This document shows positions 36,786 to 45,115 of a DNA stretch of 64,000 bases, piece by piece. The notes under the pieces were generated by a model that searched no databases, was not told where the DNA came from, and was given only the letters and a program-made list of their open reading frames with translations. The stretch is from an uncultured Acidobacteriota bacterium (GTDB taxonomy: Bacteria; Acidobacteriota; UBA6911; CAINFC01): NCBI GenBank assembly GCA_903847975.1, contig CAINFC010000082.1:16901-80900 (forward strand). The letters are read 5' to 3'. A program made the position numbers and the translations under genes. Positions within the stretch are counted from its first letter, which is position 1, and each line of letters starts with the position of its first letter.

Positions 36786-37775
36786 TTATTTCCTGGACTT
36801 GGGCCCGTTTTCCCGGGCCCATGCTGCGGCGCCGGTTGCCGTGGCGTGATCCCCCAGCCGGGCGGTTACCACCCGGAAGGAATTTCGGTAGGTAGGCATC
36901 ACCCGGCTGCGCGCGGTGCGCGTCACTTCCTGGAGGAAGAGGTCCGGCATGGCCTCCACCAGACCGCCGCCCAGCAGGACGACGTCCGGAGCCAGCAGCT
37001 GGATGGCGTTGGCCACGCCGATGCCGATCCAGCGCGCCGCTTCTTCCAGGATGGACCGGATCGACTGGTCTCCGGCGGAAATGGCTCGAGCCAGGGAGGA
37101 GCTACGGATCTGCGACAGGTCCGTGCCCACCTCCTGCGCCAGGTGAGGGGCATCGCCGCGGTAAATCGCCGTAGCCGCTGCTGCGGCAATGGCCAGGCGG
37201 CTGGCCAGAGCTTCCAGGCAGCCCCGCTGGCCGCACCCGCATAAAGGCCCGTCGGGTTGCACCTGGCAATGGCCTATCTCGAAGCAGGATCCCGTCTTTC
37301 CCCGAATGATCCGCCCCTCATAGATGCAGCCGCCTCCGATGCCGGTGCCCGGAAATACGCCGATCGCACAGCGGGCACCGCGGGCGGCGCCAAAGCTATA
37401 TTCCCCGTACACGCCGGCGTCCACATCGTTGGAAATCACCGTCGGACACGGGTAGCGTTTCTCCAAAATCCTCTTCAGCGGAAGATTTTTCCACCCCATA
37501 TTGGGGCTTTCCAGCAGAACGCCCTTGTTGAGGTCCAGAGGACCGGGAACTGCCACGCCGATGCCCAGAAGGGACTCTCCGGGAACGCCGCATTCGGCCA
37601 GCGTCTGCTCCACGGTTTCGATGATGCGCGACACGCCGTTCTCCGCTCCTCCCCCGCCGGCCTTGGTTTTCCGCCGTTTTTCCCCCACAACCCGGAATTC
37701 GGAATCGAAGACCAGCCCGAGCATTTTGGTGGCTCCCAGGTCGAATCCCACCCAGTATTTCGCTTGTTTTCGCAT
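36786..37775 (-). CDS. ROK-family sugar kinase (glucokinase-like)
   Basis: A 329-residue ROK protein with 'GFDLGATKMLGLVFD' at the N-terminus, 'SNDVDAGVYGEY' with the catalytic Asp, 'GTGIGGGCIYEG' and the zinc-binding signature 'CGCGQRGCLEALAS'. It probably phosphorylates glucose or another hexose. No DNA-binding domain precedes it, so it is a kinase rather than a repressor. I start at 37775, with GAGAGGG upstream; the longer frame adds unrelated sequence. It leads the ppx-ppk1-sixA series 12 nt upstream of ppx, which raises the possibility that polyphosphate is its phosphate donor. Confidence 0.85.
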   Translation of the reverse strand: MRKQAKYWVGFDLGATKMLGLVFDSEFRVVGEKRRKTKAGGGGAENGVSRIIETVEQTLAECGVPGESLLGIGVAVPGPLDLNKGVLLESPNMGWKNLPLKRILEKRYPCPTVISNDVDAGVYGEYSFGAARGARCAIGVFPGTGIGGGCIYEGRIIRGKTGSCFEIGHCQVQPDGPLCGCGQRGCLEALASRLAIAAAAATAIYRGDAPHLAQEVGTDLSQIRSSSLARAISAGDQSIRSILEEAARWIGIGVANAIQLLAPDVVLLGGGLVEAMPDLFLQEVTRTARSRVMPTYRNSFRVVTARLGDHATATGAAAWARENGPKSRK

Positions 37776-37928
37776 TTCCTTTTCCCTCTCTTCCCGCCGA
37801 TCAGCATTTTGGGACGGCTTCCTGATGCTTCCTGCAGGGGCACAGCGCACCGGTCCCCCGCAGAAAGTTGCACGTCTTCGGTGCGGCTCCGCGGACGGCG
37901 CATCCCCTTGCCTCGACCGCCCGGTCCG

Positions 37929-39086
37929 CTAAACGGGGTAGGAGTCGTGGTCCGTGACGATCGGGCGCACCCACCCCAGATTCGGCGGCAGCTCCTCCAT
38001 CGGGCCCATCCATTTCAGCTGGCGTTCGATATCCGCATGCAGCTGGTATTTTTTCTGAACGGCGGCTATTTGGGTACCCCGAATGTCAATCCGGGAAAGG
38101 TCCCACTGCCCGATACCCACTTCGCCGCAGTACTTCAGCCATCCGAGCCAGTTGTGGTCGATCCCCATGGTTTCCGCCGCCACGCGGTCCGCGGCCAGGT
38201 AGTCCGTGGAGGCAATGGCTATGCGGGAAGCGACAGGAGTCCCTCCGGCCGGCCCGTTCCCCTCCATGCCTTCATATCCGTCAATGACCGTGGCCCCCCA
38301 GAAGGGCTGCATCTTCTGCGCCGTCAGGAACATGTTGTAGAGGCACTGGCGAACACCCACATGATAGCGGCGCTTGTCGTTCCAGCGGGTGGTCTCCTTG
38401 GGGGCCTGGTGCAGGGGCGCGCCCAGAACCATGTTTTTGATCGAAAGGGTAGCTACGGTTACATTATGGGTCTTCAGGATCGCCGAGCAGAGAATGAAGG
38501 CATCGGGATCGAACAGCCTCGCCGCCAGACGAACCGGAGCTACATGCAGGTCGAAATTGACGAGCGGCAGAAGCACGTACTTGGCCTCTTCGTTCAGGTC
38601 GATCAGGCTGACTTTTTGGGATTTATGTTCCCTGGCCACCGCGGGATATCCGAAGTTGTTGAACCCCTCCATGGTATTTCCCGCCGAAGACTCCGCAATA
38701 TAAACCGGCCCCTTGAACCGCGGCGCCAGATAATCGAGAATGCCGTGCAGCGCGTCGGCATGGGTGGCACCGAGCTGAATCGTGGTCGTGACATTGTTCG
38801 GCTTGATGACCACATACTTCTTTTTTTTCAGCCTCGGCCGGATCTGGTCGTCAATGGCCACCAGGGAGTCATAAATAATTTTGCGCCGGCTGTCTCCCTG
38901 AACCAGGGAAGCAATGGAACGCTGCGCCACCGGAGGGAAGGGATCCGGGTGCCCGAAAGTTCGACGGTTTCTTTGTTGCGGGGCATCTTTGGGCGGCTGG
39001 GCTGCCGCAAGACGGCTCCCGACCATGGAACCGGCAGCGGCTCCCGCCAGTTGAAACAGATAGCGGCGGTTGAGGATAGACGACAT
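37929..39086 (-). CDS. DUF362 protein with Tat-type signal
   Basis: A 385-residue protein of the DUF362 family, often linked to iron-sulfur or radical chemistry. The N-terminus 'NRRYLFQLAGAAAGSMVG' with paired Arg looks like a twin-arginine signal, so it is likely exported folded. The DUF362 core begins near residue 85 ('YVVIKPNNVTTT') and includes 'SSAGNTMEGFNNFGY' and 'ILKTHNVTVATLSIKN'. I see no CxxC ferredoxin motif, so this version lacks the cluster-binding tail of some relatives. AAGGAG lies 8 nt upstream of the ATG. Confidence 0.82.
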   Translation of the reverse strand: MSSILNRRYLFQLAGAAAGSMVGSRLAAAQPPKDAPQQRNRRTFGHPDPFPPVAQRSIASLVQGDSRRKIIYDSLVAIDDQIRPRLKKKKYVVIKPNNVTTTIQLGATHADALHGILDYLAPRFKGPVYIAESSAGNTMEGFNNFGYPAVAREHKSQKVSLIDLNEEAKYVLLPLVNFDLHVAPVRLAARLFDPDAFILCSAILKTHNVTVATLSIKNMVLGAPLHQAPKETTRWNDKRRYHVGVRQCLYNMFLTAQKMQPFWGATVIDGYEGMEGNGPAGGTPVASRIAIASTDYLAADRVAAETMGIDHNWLGWLKYCGEVGIGQWDLSRIDIRGTQIAAVQKKYQLHADIERQLKWMGPMEELPPNLGWVRPIVTDHDSYPV

Positions 39087-39119
39087 TGGTTTGCTCCTTT
39101 TGCTAAATTGTTTTTACCG

Positions 39120-39143
39120 GGAGCCATGCTCCGCCATGGCTCC
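39120..39143. promoter_or_regulatory. Perfect inverted repeat between holB and the DUF362 gene
   Basis: GGAGCCATG and CATGGCTCC (39120-39128 and 39135-39143) form a 9-bp stem with a 6-nt loop. In the minus-strand transcript it is preceded rather than followed by a U-run, so it is not a standard terminator; an operator or leader hairpin is possible. Confidence 0.4.
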
Positions 39144-39223
39144 TGCAAAAAACGGCTGCCCCGGTACGGACGCCGCGGAGCGCGTCCCACCGCAACAAGA
39201 CTTCCGGAAACCTTTCGGCAAGA

Positions 39224-40267
39224 CTAGGATTCCGATTTCCCGCCGGCAATGGCACGACAGGTCAAGAAAAAGTTCTCCAGGGCGATCGGGCATCTGATAT
39301 TATGATCCAATCTTCGGCATAATTCACCTGCTTCCCGGGCTATGTCCAGCCATGGACGCATATCCATGGATTCGCCGGCGCCCCCCCCTATCTGATCCGC
39401 CAACCGATCGCGCAAGGCATGCAGAAACTCGGAAAGCCACTCCCGACTGATGGCCACAGCCTGGGAGGAAGCGGAAATTTCCGTTTCCAGCGCAGAATCG
39501 GAGTTCCGGGCCGCATACTGGCTCAGATTCAAAAGACGTTTGTCTCCCAGCATCCGCTCCAGCATTCTGGCGACTTCCGAGAAAGGCTCGTTGGCCAGGG
39601 CCGCTTGCAAAAATCGCCGGGCATAATCCTCCATGTCCTCCTTGGCACGCAGGTCGATTCCGGAAGCCCGGGATATTCTCCCTTCGGCCCGACGGGCCCG
39701 CTGCAGAGCCTCTTCGGCCGTGAACCCGCCCGTCTTTTGGAGAATGGCGACCACTTCCTCCACCCGCAAAGGAGCAAAACGAAACAGCTGGCAGCGCGAC
39801 CGGATGGTCTGCAAAAGGGCATCCGGATGGTGGGAAATCAAAATCAGTTTTGAAAAGGGGAGCGGCTCTTCCAGGATCTTGAGCAGCGCGTTGGCGGTTT
39901 CCACTTTCATCGCATGCGCCTTTTCAAGAATGAATACCTTAAAGTCCGCGTAAAAAGGCACGACGGCAGCCTCCTGGATCATTGCACGAACCGCTTCCAT
40001 CCGGATAAAATTCCCATCCGGCTGAAGGGTAACAATATCCGGGTGTTGATCGCCCAGGATCAGGCGGCAGTTTTTGCAATGCCCGCACCCCCCGTCCTGA
40101 CGTCGCTCCCGGCAATTTAAACCGGCTGCCAGGTGCCGGGCCACCAGCCGCTTGCCGACCCCGTCCGGCCCGCAAAAAAGCATGGCATGGGGAAGCCTGT
40201 CCCTCTCCAGGCCGCGACGGAGCATATCGATGCAGCGCCGGTGGCCGATAATTTCGTCGAAGGGCAC
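39224..40267 (-). CDS. holB: DNA polymerase III delta-prime subunit (clamp loader)
   Basis: Clamp-loader component that helps place the sliding clamp on DNA. A 347-residue AAA+ protein with Walker A 'GPDGVGKRLVA' (about residues 29-39), the zinc-binding cysteines ('GCGHCKNCR' with an upstream Cys), sensor segments 'FILEKAHAMKVETANALLKI' and 'LISHHPDALLQTIRSRCQ', and a C-terminal oligomerisation domain. A GTG start with GAGGG upstream is used, 4 nt after the tmk stop. Confidence 0.92.
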   Translation of the reverse strand: MPFDEIIGHRRCIDMLRRGLERDRLPHAMLFCGPDGVGKRLVARHLAAGLNCRERRQDGGCGHCKNCRLILGDQHPDIVTLQPDGNFIRMEAVRAMIQEAAVVPFYADFKVFILEKAHAMKVETANALLKILEEPLPFSKLILISHHPDALLQTIRSRCQLFRFAPLRVEEVVAILQKTGGFTAEEALQRARRAEGRISRASGIDLRAKEDMEDYARRFLQAALANEPFSEVARMLERMLGDKRLLNLSQYAARNSDSALETEISASSQAVAISREWLSEFLHALRDRLADQIGGGAGESMDMRPWLDIAREAGELCRRLDHNIRCPIALENFFLTCRAIAGGKSES

Positions 40268-40271
40268 GGCG

Positions 40272-40982
40272 CTACCCTCTACTCCGCCCGCGGACTGCCG
40301 GCCGGGCCGGAACCGCCTCCCAAAGAGTCCGGGTCACCCTCCAGACCCGGTCGTGCACCTTTTCCGGCGGAGCGTCCGCCGGAATTAGGCGGAAGCGGTC
40401 GGGTTCTTCCGCAGCAAACCGGCGGTAGGCACGGCGCACGCGGCGGTGGAAGGCCAGGCATTCCGCTTCGAACCGCCCCTGGGAGCTATTCTCCTCGGAA
40501 TTTCTGCGGCGGGCCCTCTCCAGGCCGACCTCCACCGGAAGATCGAAAACCAGGGTCAGATCCGGCCTGCGCAATTGCAGGCTTTGGGCGAGAACCTGCA
40601 GCAGCGAGGGCGAAATCCCGCGGGCCGCTCCCTGGTAGGCGCGGGTGGCATCCTGGTAGCGGTCGCAGAGCACATGGATCCCGTCCCGCAGGGCAGGCTC
40701 GACGACCTCCTTCAGGTCCTGGATGCGGTCGGCCAGGTAGAGCAGCAACTCCGCCTCCGGCACCCGGCCGGGCCCTTTTTCCGCCAGCAGGATGGCGCGC
40801 ACCTCCCGGCCGAACGGGGTTCCTCCGGGCTCCCGGGTGGCGATGAAAGGAATCCGGCTGCGGGTCAGCTGCTCGCCAAGCAGCCGGAGCTGCAGGCTTT
40901 TTCCGGAGCCCTCGATCCCTTCGAAGGTAACAAACTTTCCGCGTCGGGAGCGGGCAGGGAATACAGCAGGGGAGGGATTCAT
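40272..40982 (-). CDS. tmk: Thymidylate kinase
   Basis: Phosphorylates dTMP to dTDP. A 236-residue P-loop kinase: '[12 protein letters not shown]' near residue 20, '[17 protein letters not shown]' with the DRX-type lid, '[17 protein letters not shown]' and '[16 protein letters not shown]'. It is slightly longer than usual. The ATG overlaps the deoC stop (ATGA) and holB follows, giving the frequent tmk-holB arrangement. The link to deoC may make sense through deoxynucleotide metabolism. Confidence 0.95.
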   Translation of the reverse strand: MNPSPAVFPARSRRGKFVTFEGIEGSGKSLQLRLLGEQLTRSRIPFIATREPGGTPFGREVRAILLAEKGPGRVPEAELLLYLADRIQDLKEVVEPALRDGIHVLCDRYQDATRAYQGAARGISPSLLQVLAQSLQLRRPDLTLVFDLPVEVGLERARRRNSEENSSQGRFEAECLAFHRRVRRAYRRFAAEEPDRFRLIPADAPPEKVHDRVWRVTRTLWEAVPARPAVRGRSRG

Positions 40983-41836
40983 CCGGCGTTCTGCACGATT
41001 TTCAAACTGGCGCTGGCGCCGATGCGCGTGGCTCCGGCTTCAATCATCGCGCGGGTTGTAGCCTGGTCGCGGATGCCGCCGGCCGCCTTGATCCCCATTT
41101 CCGGCCCCACCACGCGGCGCATCAGCTGGACATCCTGCACCGTGGCTCCGCCCGGGCCGAAGCCGGTGCTGGTCTTGACAAAGTCGGCGCCGGCTTCCCG
41201 GGCCAGAAGGCAGGCTTTCACTTTTTCTTCCTCGTTCAGCAGCGCGGCTTCAATGATCACCTTGCTGTGGGCCCCCATCTCGCGGCAGGCGTCGGCCACC
41301 GCCTGGATATCCTTGCGCACCAGGGCGTCCTTCCCCGACTTGAGAGCGCCGATGTGGATCACCATGTCGATTTCCCCGGCTCCGTCGAAAACGGCCCGGC
41401 GCGTTTCATATACCTTGGCGTCGGTGACCGAGACTCCCAGGGGGAAGCCCACCACGCTGCAGACCACTACCCGGCTTCCCCGGACCGCTTCAGCGGCCAG
41501 CCGCACCCAGGCCGGATTGATGCATACGGCCGCAAAGTTCTGCTCCACGGCTTCGCGGCAGAGCTTCAGGACATCCGTTTCGGTGGCTTCCGGCTTGAGC
41601 AGGGTATGGTCGATAAACCCGGCCAGTTCATGAACCGCCGCGGCGGCGGCACGGCACACCCCCACCCGGCAGGCTCCGCAGTCCAGCAGCAACTGCAGGC
41701 ATCCGGAGCAATGGCTGAGGCACGAGGCGTGCTGGCAGGCACCGGTTTCCAGAGAAACGGGCAGCTGCAGGCGGCGGCAGACTTCCGCGGTGATTTGGCG
41801 GACCAGGTCGGACTGGGGTGCGGTTGGTTCCATCAT
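40979..41836 (-). CDS. deoC: Deoxyribose-phosphate aldolase with a Cys-rich N-terminal extension
   Basis: Splits 2-deoxyribose 5-phosphate to glyceraldehyde 3-phosphate and acetaldehyde. The aldolase begins near residue 65 ('[12 protein letters not shown]') and keeps the Schiff-base Lys in '[10 protein letters not shown]' and the second Lys in '[10 protein letters not shown]'. The extension is unusual: an amphipathic helix (about 9-24, '[15 protein letters not shown]') like a microcompartment encapsulation peptide, then cysteines at 34, 39, 43, 46, 53, 56 and 61 in addition to Cys20. It may bind a metal or Fe-S cluster, which is inference. I start at the ATG at 41836; a TTG five codons earlier overlaps rpiB. 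Confidence 0.85.
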   Translation of the reverse strand: MMEPTAPQSDLVRQITAEVCRRLQLPVSLETGACQHASCLSHCSGCLQLLLDCGACRVGVCRAAAAAVHELAGFIDHTLLKPEATETDVLKLCREAVEQNFAAVCINPAWVRLAAEAVRGSRVVVCSVVGFPLGVSVTDAKVYETRRAVFDGAGEIDMVIHIGALKSGKDALVRKDIQAVADACREMGAHSKVIIEAALLNEEEKVKACLLAREAGADFVKTSTGFGPGGATVQDVQLMRRVVGPEMGIKAAGGIRDQATTRAMIEAGATRIGASASLKIVQNAG

Positions 41837-41847
41837 GGCGTTCGGGC

Positions 41848-42639
41848 TCAAAGATTGAGGTTGCGCAGATACTTGGCTTCCACGGCGCTGATTTTCTTCA
41901 CCCGCCGGGCATGGCGTTCTTCGCCGAAGGGAGTGTCCAGCCAGGTTTGCAGAATCCGGCAGGCGGCGGCGGCATCCAGCATCCGGCCTCCGAGAGTGAG
42001 AACGTTGGCGAAGTTGTGCTCCCGGCTGTTGCGGGCCGAAGCCTCATCCCAGCAGCATGCCGCACGGATGCCGGGAACCTTGTTGGCCACCATGCAGGAG
42101 CCGATGCCTGCGCCGTCGACCATCACTCCCGCGAAGCACTCCCGGCGGGCCACACTCATGGCCACCGCCAGGGCCAGATCCGGGTAGTCCACCGGATCAC
42201 GGCCGAAAGCCCCGAAGTCCCGGACCGGGTAGCCGGCCTCCTGGAGGTGGCTTTTCAAATTTTCTTTCAGATCGAATCCGCCATGGTCCGCTCCCAGGGC
42301 AATCGACTGCTCCTTCATCCCGGCGGGAATCAGGGAGATCTGCCGGTCTGCGGCAAATTCGCGCGCCAGGTCCGTGAGAATCGCCTTGGGCGGCAGCAGA
42401 AAGGTCCCCCCGAAGCGGACCGACTCCAGATCCTCCCGCGTCAGGATCACCGGACGGCTGGAATCTGCGGCCGGAACCGGGATCGCCCGGTGGACAGCGG
42501 GAGCCCCCTCCGCCGGAGCCGCTCGGGGAGCGGGAGCCGCCGGGGCGGGCTCCGGGACAGCAGGCGCCATTCCCAGCCGCTTCTCCAGCGCCTCCAGGAC
42601 CAGCTTTTCGATTCTTTTTTGTAATTCCTGGGCATCCAT
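41848..42639 (-). CDS. rpiB: RpiB/LacA/LacB-family sugar-phosphate isomerase with encapsulation-peptide-like extension
   Basis: Probably interconverts an aldose and ketose phosphate, such as ribose 5-phosphate. 263 residues, about 115 longer than ordinary RpiB: residues 1-23 are a predicted amphipathic helix ('[20 protein letters not shown]'), 24-60 an Ala/Pro-rich linker, 61-105 a small domain ('[11 protein letters not shown]', '[14 protein letters not shown]') seen in microcompartment-associated enzymes, and 111-263 RpiB ('GADHGGF', '[12 protein letters not shown]'). The usual catalytic Cys before GTGIG is replaced by Asp ('VDGAGIGS'). The 3' end overlaps or abuts deoC. The ATG at 42639 has only a weak ribosome-binding site. 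Confidence 0.85.
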   Translation of the reverse strand: MDAQELQKRIEKLVLEALEKRLGMAPAVPEPAPAAPAPRAAPAEGAPAVHRAIPVPAADSSRPVILTREDLESVRFGGTFLLPPKAILTDLAREFAADRQISLIPAGMKEQSIALGADHGGFDLKENLKSHLQEAGYPVRDFGAFGRDPVDYPDLALAVAMSVARRECFAGVMVDGAGIGSCMVANKVPGIRAACCWDEASARNSREHNFANVLTLGGRMLDAAAACRILQTWLDTPFGEERHARRVKKISAVEAKYLRNLNL

Positions 42640-42732
42640 AGGTTTGTTGCAAGGCTCCCGCGTGCGATCCGCACCAAAGCACTCCATTTTAACTCAAACC
42701 GGACAGACAAGGAAACGATTCCTTCGTCGGAC

Positions 42733-43551
42733 TCATGAGGTCAATTCATGGAGCAGCGCCCCTTCGAGGAGGCACATCTGCTTTTCTTCCCGGACCTTTC
42801 CCTCGCGGCCAAGCACAAAAAGGCATTCGGCGCGCAATTTTCTTTCATCCGTTTGAATATAGGCGGAATGAATGCTTGCCTCATGCAGCGAAAGGGTGAG
42901 CGCCGCCCGGAAAACCAGGCCCACATGGTCCGGGCACTCCAGCCGGAGAATGCCGGTGCCTTCCCTGGGAAGCAGTTCGTGGCTGATCTGGATCTGGGCG
43001 GCCGGAAGAGGCGCAAAGTGCAGCCGGTCGGCCTCCCGGGACAGCAGCCCGGTCTCCCTGGCGATCTGCTCCTCCAGCCCCGCCTGGAACTGGCGTTTCT
43101 GTCCATCCGTCTCCAGGAGGTGATGCGTGTCGGCAATGAGGAAGCAGTCCAGCGCCAGACCGTGGGCATGGGTGAACACTTCCGCCTCCCGGATGTTCAG
43201 ATAGGACTGCACCAGGCAGAGGGTGATCTGGGCCAGAAGATAGGGGTGGTCCCCGGTCAGGACGGTCAGGGTGTAATCGAACTCCCTGGGGGACAAAATG
43301 GTGACCGGCCGCCCCGACTGGTAGTTGCGGAAGGAAATGTAATGCTTGACCACATCGCGCGGCGGAAAGCGAAGTATGTACTCGTCGGGCAAAGCGGCGA
43401 CAAACCTCGAAAACTCTTCGGTCGGAATTTTTCCGGGAAAAAGGAGAAAAGCTTCGGCAATCTGGCGCCGCAGGGAAGCCGCTTCCTTGCTTTCCTGCCA
43501 TGCCCGGACGCGGCGCTGTTCCAGGAGGGCTTTCAGGCTGCCGGCGCTCAT
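42733..43551 (-). CDS. Tandem ACT-domain protein resembling the GlnD C-terminus
   Basis: A 272-residue protein with an N-terminal helical region and two ACT-like domains ('YTLTVLTGDHPYLLAQITLCLV', about 90-165; 'LRLECPDHVGLVFRAALTLSLH', about 200-265). The spacing and the 'DHPYLLAQI...LNIREAEVFTHAHGLALDCF' pattern recall the glutamine-sensing end of protein-PII uridylyltransferase GlnD. The nucleotidyltransferase and HD catalytic domains are absent. It may be an amino-acid sensor or a remnant. It starts 4 nt into the ruvC stop region on the same strand. Confidence 0.65.
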   Translation of the reverse strand: MSAGSLKALLEQRRVRAWQESKEAASLRRQIAEAFLLFPGKIPTEEFSRFVAALPDEYILRFPPRDVVKHYISFRNYQSGRPVTILSPREFDYTLTVLTGDHPYLLAQITLCLVQSYLNIREAEVFTHAHGLALDCFLIADTHHLLETDGQKRQFQAGLEEQIARETGLLSREADRLHFAPLPAAQIQISHELLPREGTGILRLECPDHVGLVFRAALTLSLHEASIHSAYIQTDERKLRAECLFVLGREGKVREEKQMCLLEGALLHELTS

Positions 43552-44060
43552 CTTTCCCCCTCCTGGCGGGCAGCCAGAATCGCCTGGCGCGTGGATTGGT
43601 TCTGGGCGTGGCAGATGGCGACCGCCAGAGCATCCGCTGCGTCGAAGGGCGAGGGTGCCTGTTCCAGCTTCAGGATGATCCGCACCATTTCCTGCACCTG
43701 CTGCTTTTCCGCGCGGCCGTATCCGGTCACGGACTTTTTTACTTCCAGGGGAGAATACTCGAAAACCGGCACTCCCCTTTCCGATGCGCAGAGCATAACC
43801 ACCCCGCGGGCATGCGCCAGTCGCAGGGCGCTTTTGACATTCACCGCAAAAAAGAGGTCCTCCAGAGCCAAGGCCTCAACGGGATGATCCGCCAATATCT
43901 TCCGGACTTTCTCCGCCAGAAAAGCCAGCCGGTCCGGGAGGCTCCGCCGCGAAGGGAGACGGATCGCACCGCAATCCAGGAATAAATGCCTTGTGCCGTT
44001 GGATTCCAGCAGGCCGTACCCTGCTGTCTCTGTGCCCGGATCGATGCCCAATATAATCAT
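43548..44060 (-). CDS. ruvC: Holliday-junction resolvase RuvC
   Basis: Cuts Holliday junctions symmetrically during recombination. 170 residues, the usual size, with the catalytic acids Asp7 ('GIDPGTETAGYG'), Glu67 ('ALEDLFFA') and the C-terminal pair in 'FDAADALAVAICH'. It follows yebC, a very common yebC-ruvC order, and overlaps the ACT-protein start by 4 nt. ruvA and ruvB are not in the window. Confidence 0.95.
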   Translation of the reverse strand: MIILGIDPGTETAGYGLLESNGTRHLFLDCGAIRLPSRRSLPDRLAFLAEKVRKILADHPVEALALEDLFFAVNVKSALRLAHARGVVMLCASERGVPVFEYSPLEVKKSVTGYGRAEKQQVQEMVRIILKLEQAPSPFDAADALAVAICHAQNQSTRQAILAARQEGER

Positions 44061-44093
44061 GGAAAGCCGGCGGACAGGATCCGGGAGGGATCG

Positions 44094-44843
44094 TCAGGTA
44101 TTGATCGCTTCCATCTCCGCGGGGCTGATGTCAAAGTTCGCCCAGACGTGCTGCACGTCTTCGTGCTCTTCCAGGGCTTCCATCAGTTTCAGCATGGACT
44201 GGGCGCTCTTTCCTTCGAGCTGTATGTAATTCTGGGGAACCATGGCGATTTCCGAAGCCGCCAGCTTCAGGGCTTTCTTTTCCAGCTCTTCCTTTACGGC
44301 GTAAAAGCTCTCCGGTGCGGTAAAAACCTCGAAGTTTTCCCCATCGTCGCGCATGTCGTCCGCGCCGGCTTCCAGAACCAGCTCCATAAGCTCATCTTCC
44401 GTTTTCGAGGCCTTTTCGACTACCAGGTAGCCCTTTTTCTGGAACATCCAGGCCACGCTGCCGCTCTCCCCCATGTTCCCGCCATAGCGGGAGAAGAGGT
44501 GGCGGATTTCCGCAACGGTGCGATTCTTGTTGTCCGTCACCACATCGCAATAAACCGCAACGCCGCCCGGGCCGTACCCTTCGTAGGTCACCTCTTCGTA
44601 AGAAACTCCCGGCAGCTCTCCGGTACCGCGCTGGATGGCCCGCTTGATATTGTCCGCGGGCATATTGGCAGCCTTGGCGGTATTGACGACCGTGCGGAGC
44701 CGTGAATTGGAATCCAGATCCCCTCCGCCCATTCGGGCAGCGACGGTAATTTCTTTCAGCAGGCGGGTGAATATCCTGCCGCGCTTGGAATCGGTAGCGG
44801 CCTTCTTATGCTTGATGGAATGCCATTTTGAATGACCGGACAT
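44094..44843 (-). CDS. yebC: YebC/PmpR-family protein
   Basis: A 249-residue member of the YebC/TACO1 family, implicated in transcription control and in translation of proline-rich stretches. It opens with the invariant 'MSGHSKWHSIKHKKAATDSK', has 'RMGGGDLDSNSRLRTVV' and 'EEVTYEGYGPGGVAVYCD', and ends as usual after the third domain. A GGGAG site precedes the start. First gene of the yebC-ruvC-ACT unit. Confidence 0.95.
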   Translation of the reverse strand: MSGHSKWHSIKHKKAATDSKRGRIFTRLLKEITVAARMGGGDLDSNSRLRTVVNTAKAANMPADNIKRAIQRGTGELPGVSYEEVTYEGYGPGGVAVYCDVVTDNKNRTVAEIRHLFSRYGGNMGESGSVAWMFQKKGYLVVEKASKTEDELMELVLEAGADDMRDDGENFEVFTAPESFYAVKEELEKKALKLAASEIAMVPQNYIQLEGKSAQSMLKLMEALEEHEDVQHVWANFDISPAEMEAINT

Positions 44844-45115
44844 ATCATAGCTCCCAGTAAAAAAATCTCAATAATGAAGGGTGCCGGTCCGGCGCTTTCG
44901 GCTTTCCAACCAACCTGGGAAAAAGAAGCCGGAAAAATCCGTTTCCGGAGTCCCCGTTTCCCGGAATCCTGCGGTCGGCCGCACTCTTATTTCCCGGTAC
45001 CCCAAACCTCTGAATACTAACACAACCGGGAATCGGGAGCAAAGCCATTCTTCTGGTAATGGCGGCTTGTTTCGGTTATGCTTGGCGGGACGATCGACAG
45101 AAAGGAACCTCGTTT

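Noticed and set aside
40979..42639. Complete bacterial microcompartment locus
   Set aside because: No shell protein genes (BMC-H or BMC-P) and no aldehyde dehydrogenase, Pta/PduL-type or cofactor-recycling enzyme lie next to rpiB-deoC, so only the cargo-like enzymes can be supported.
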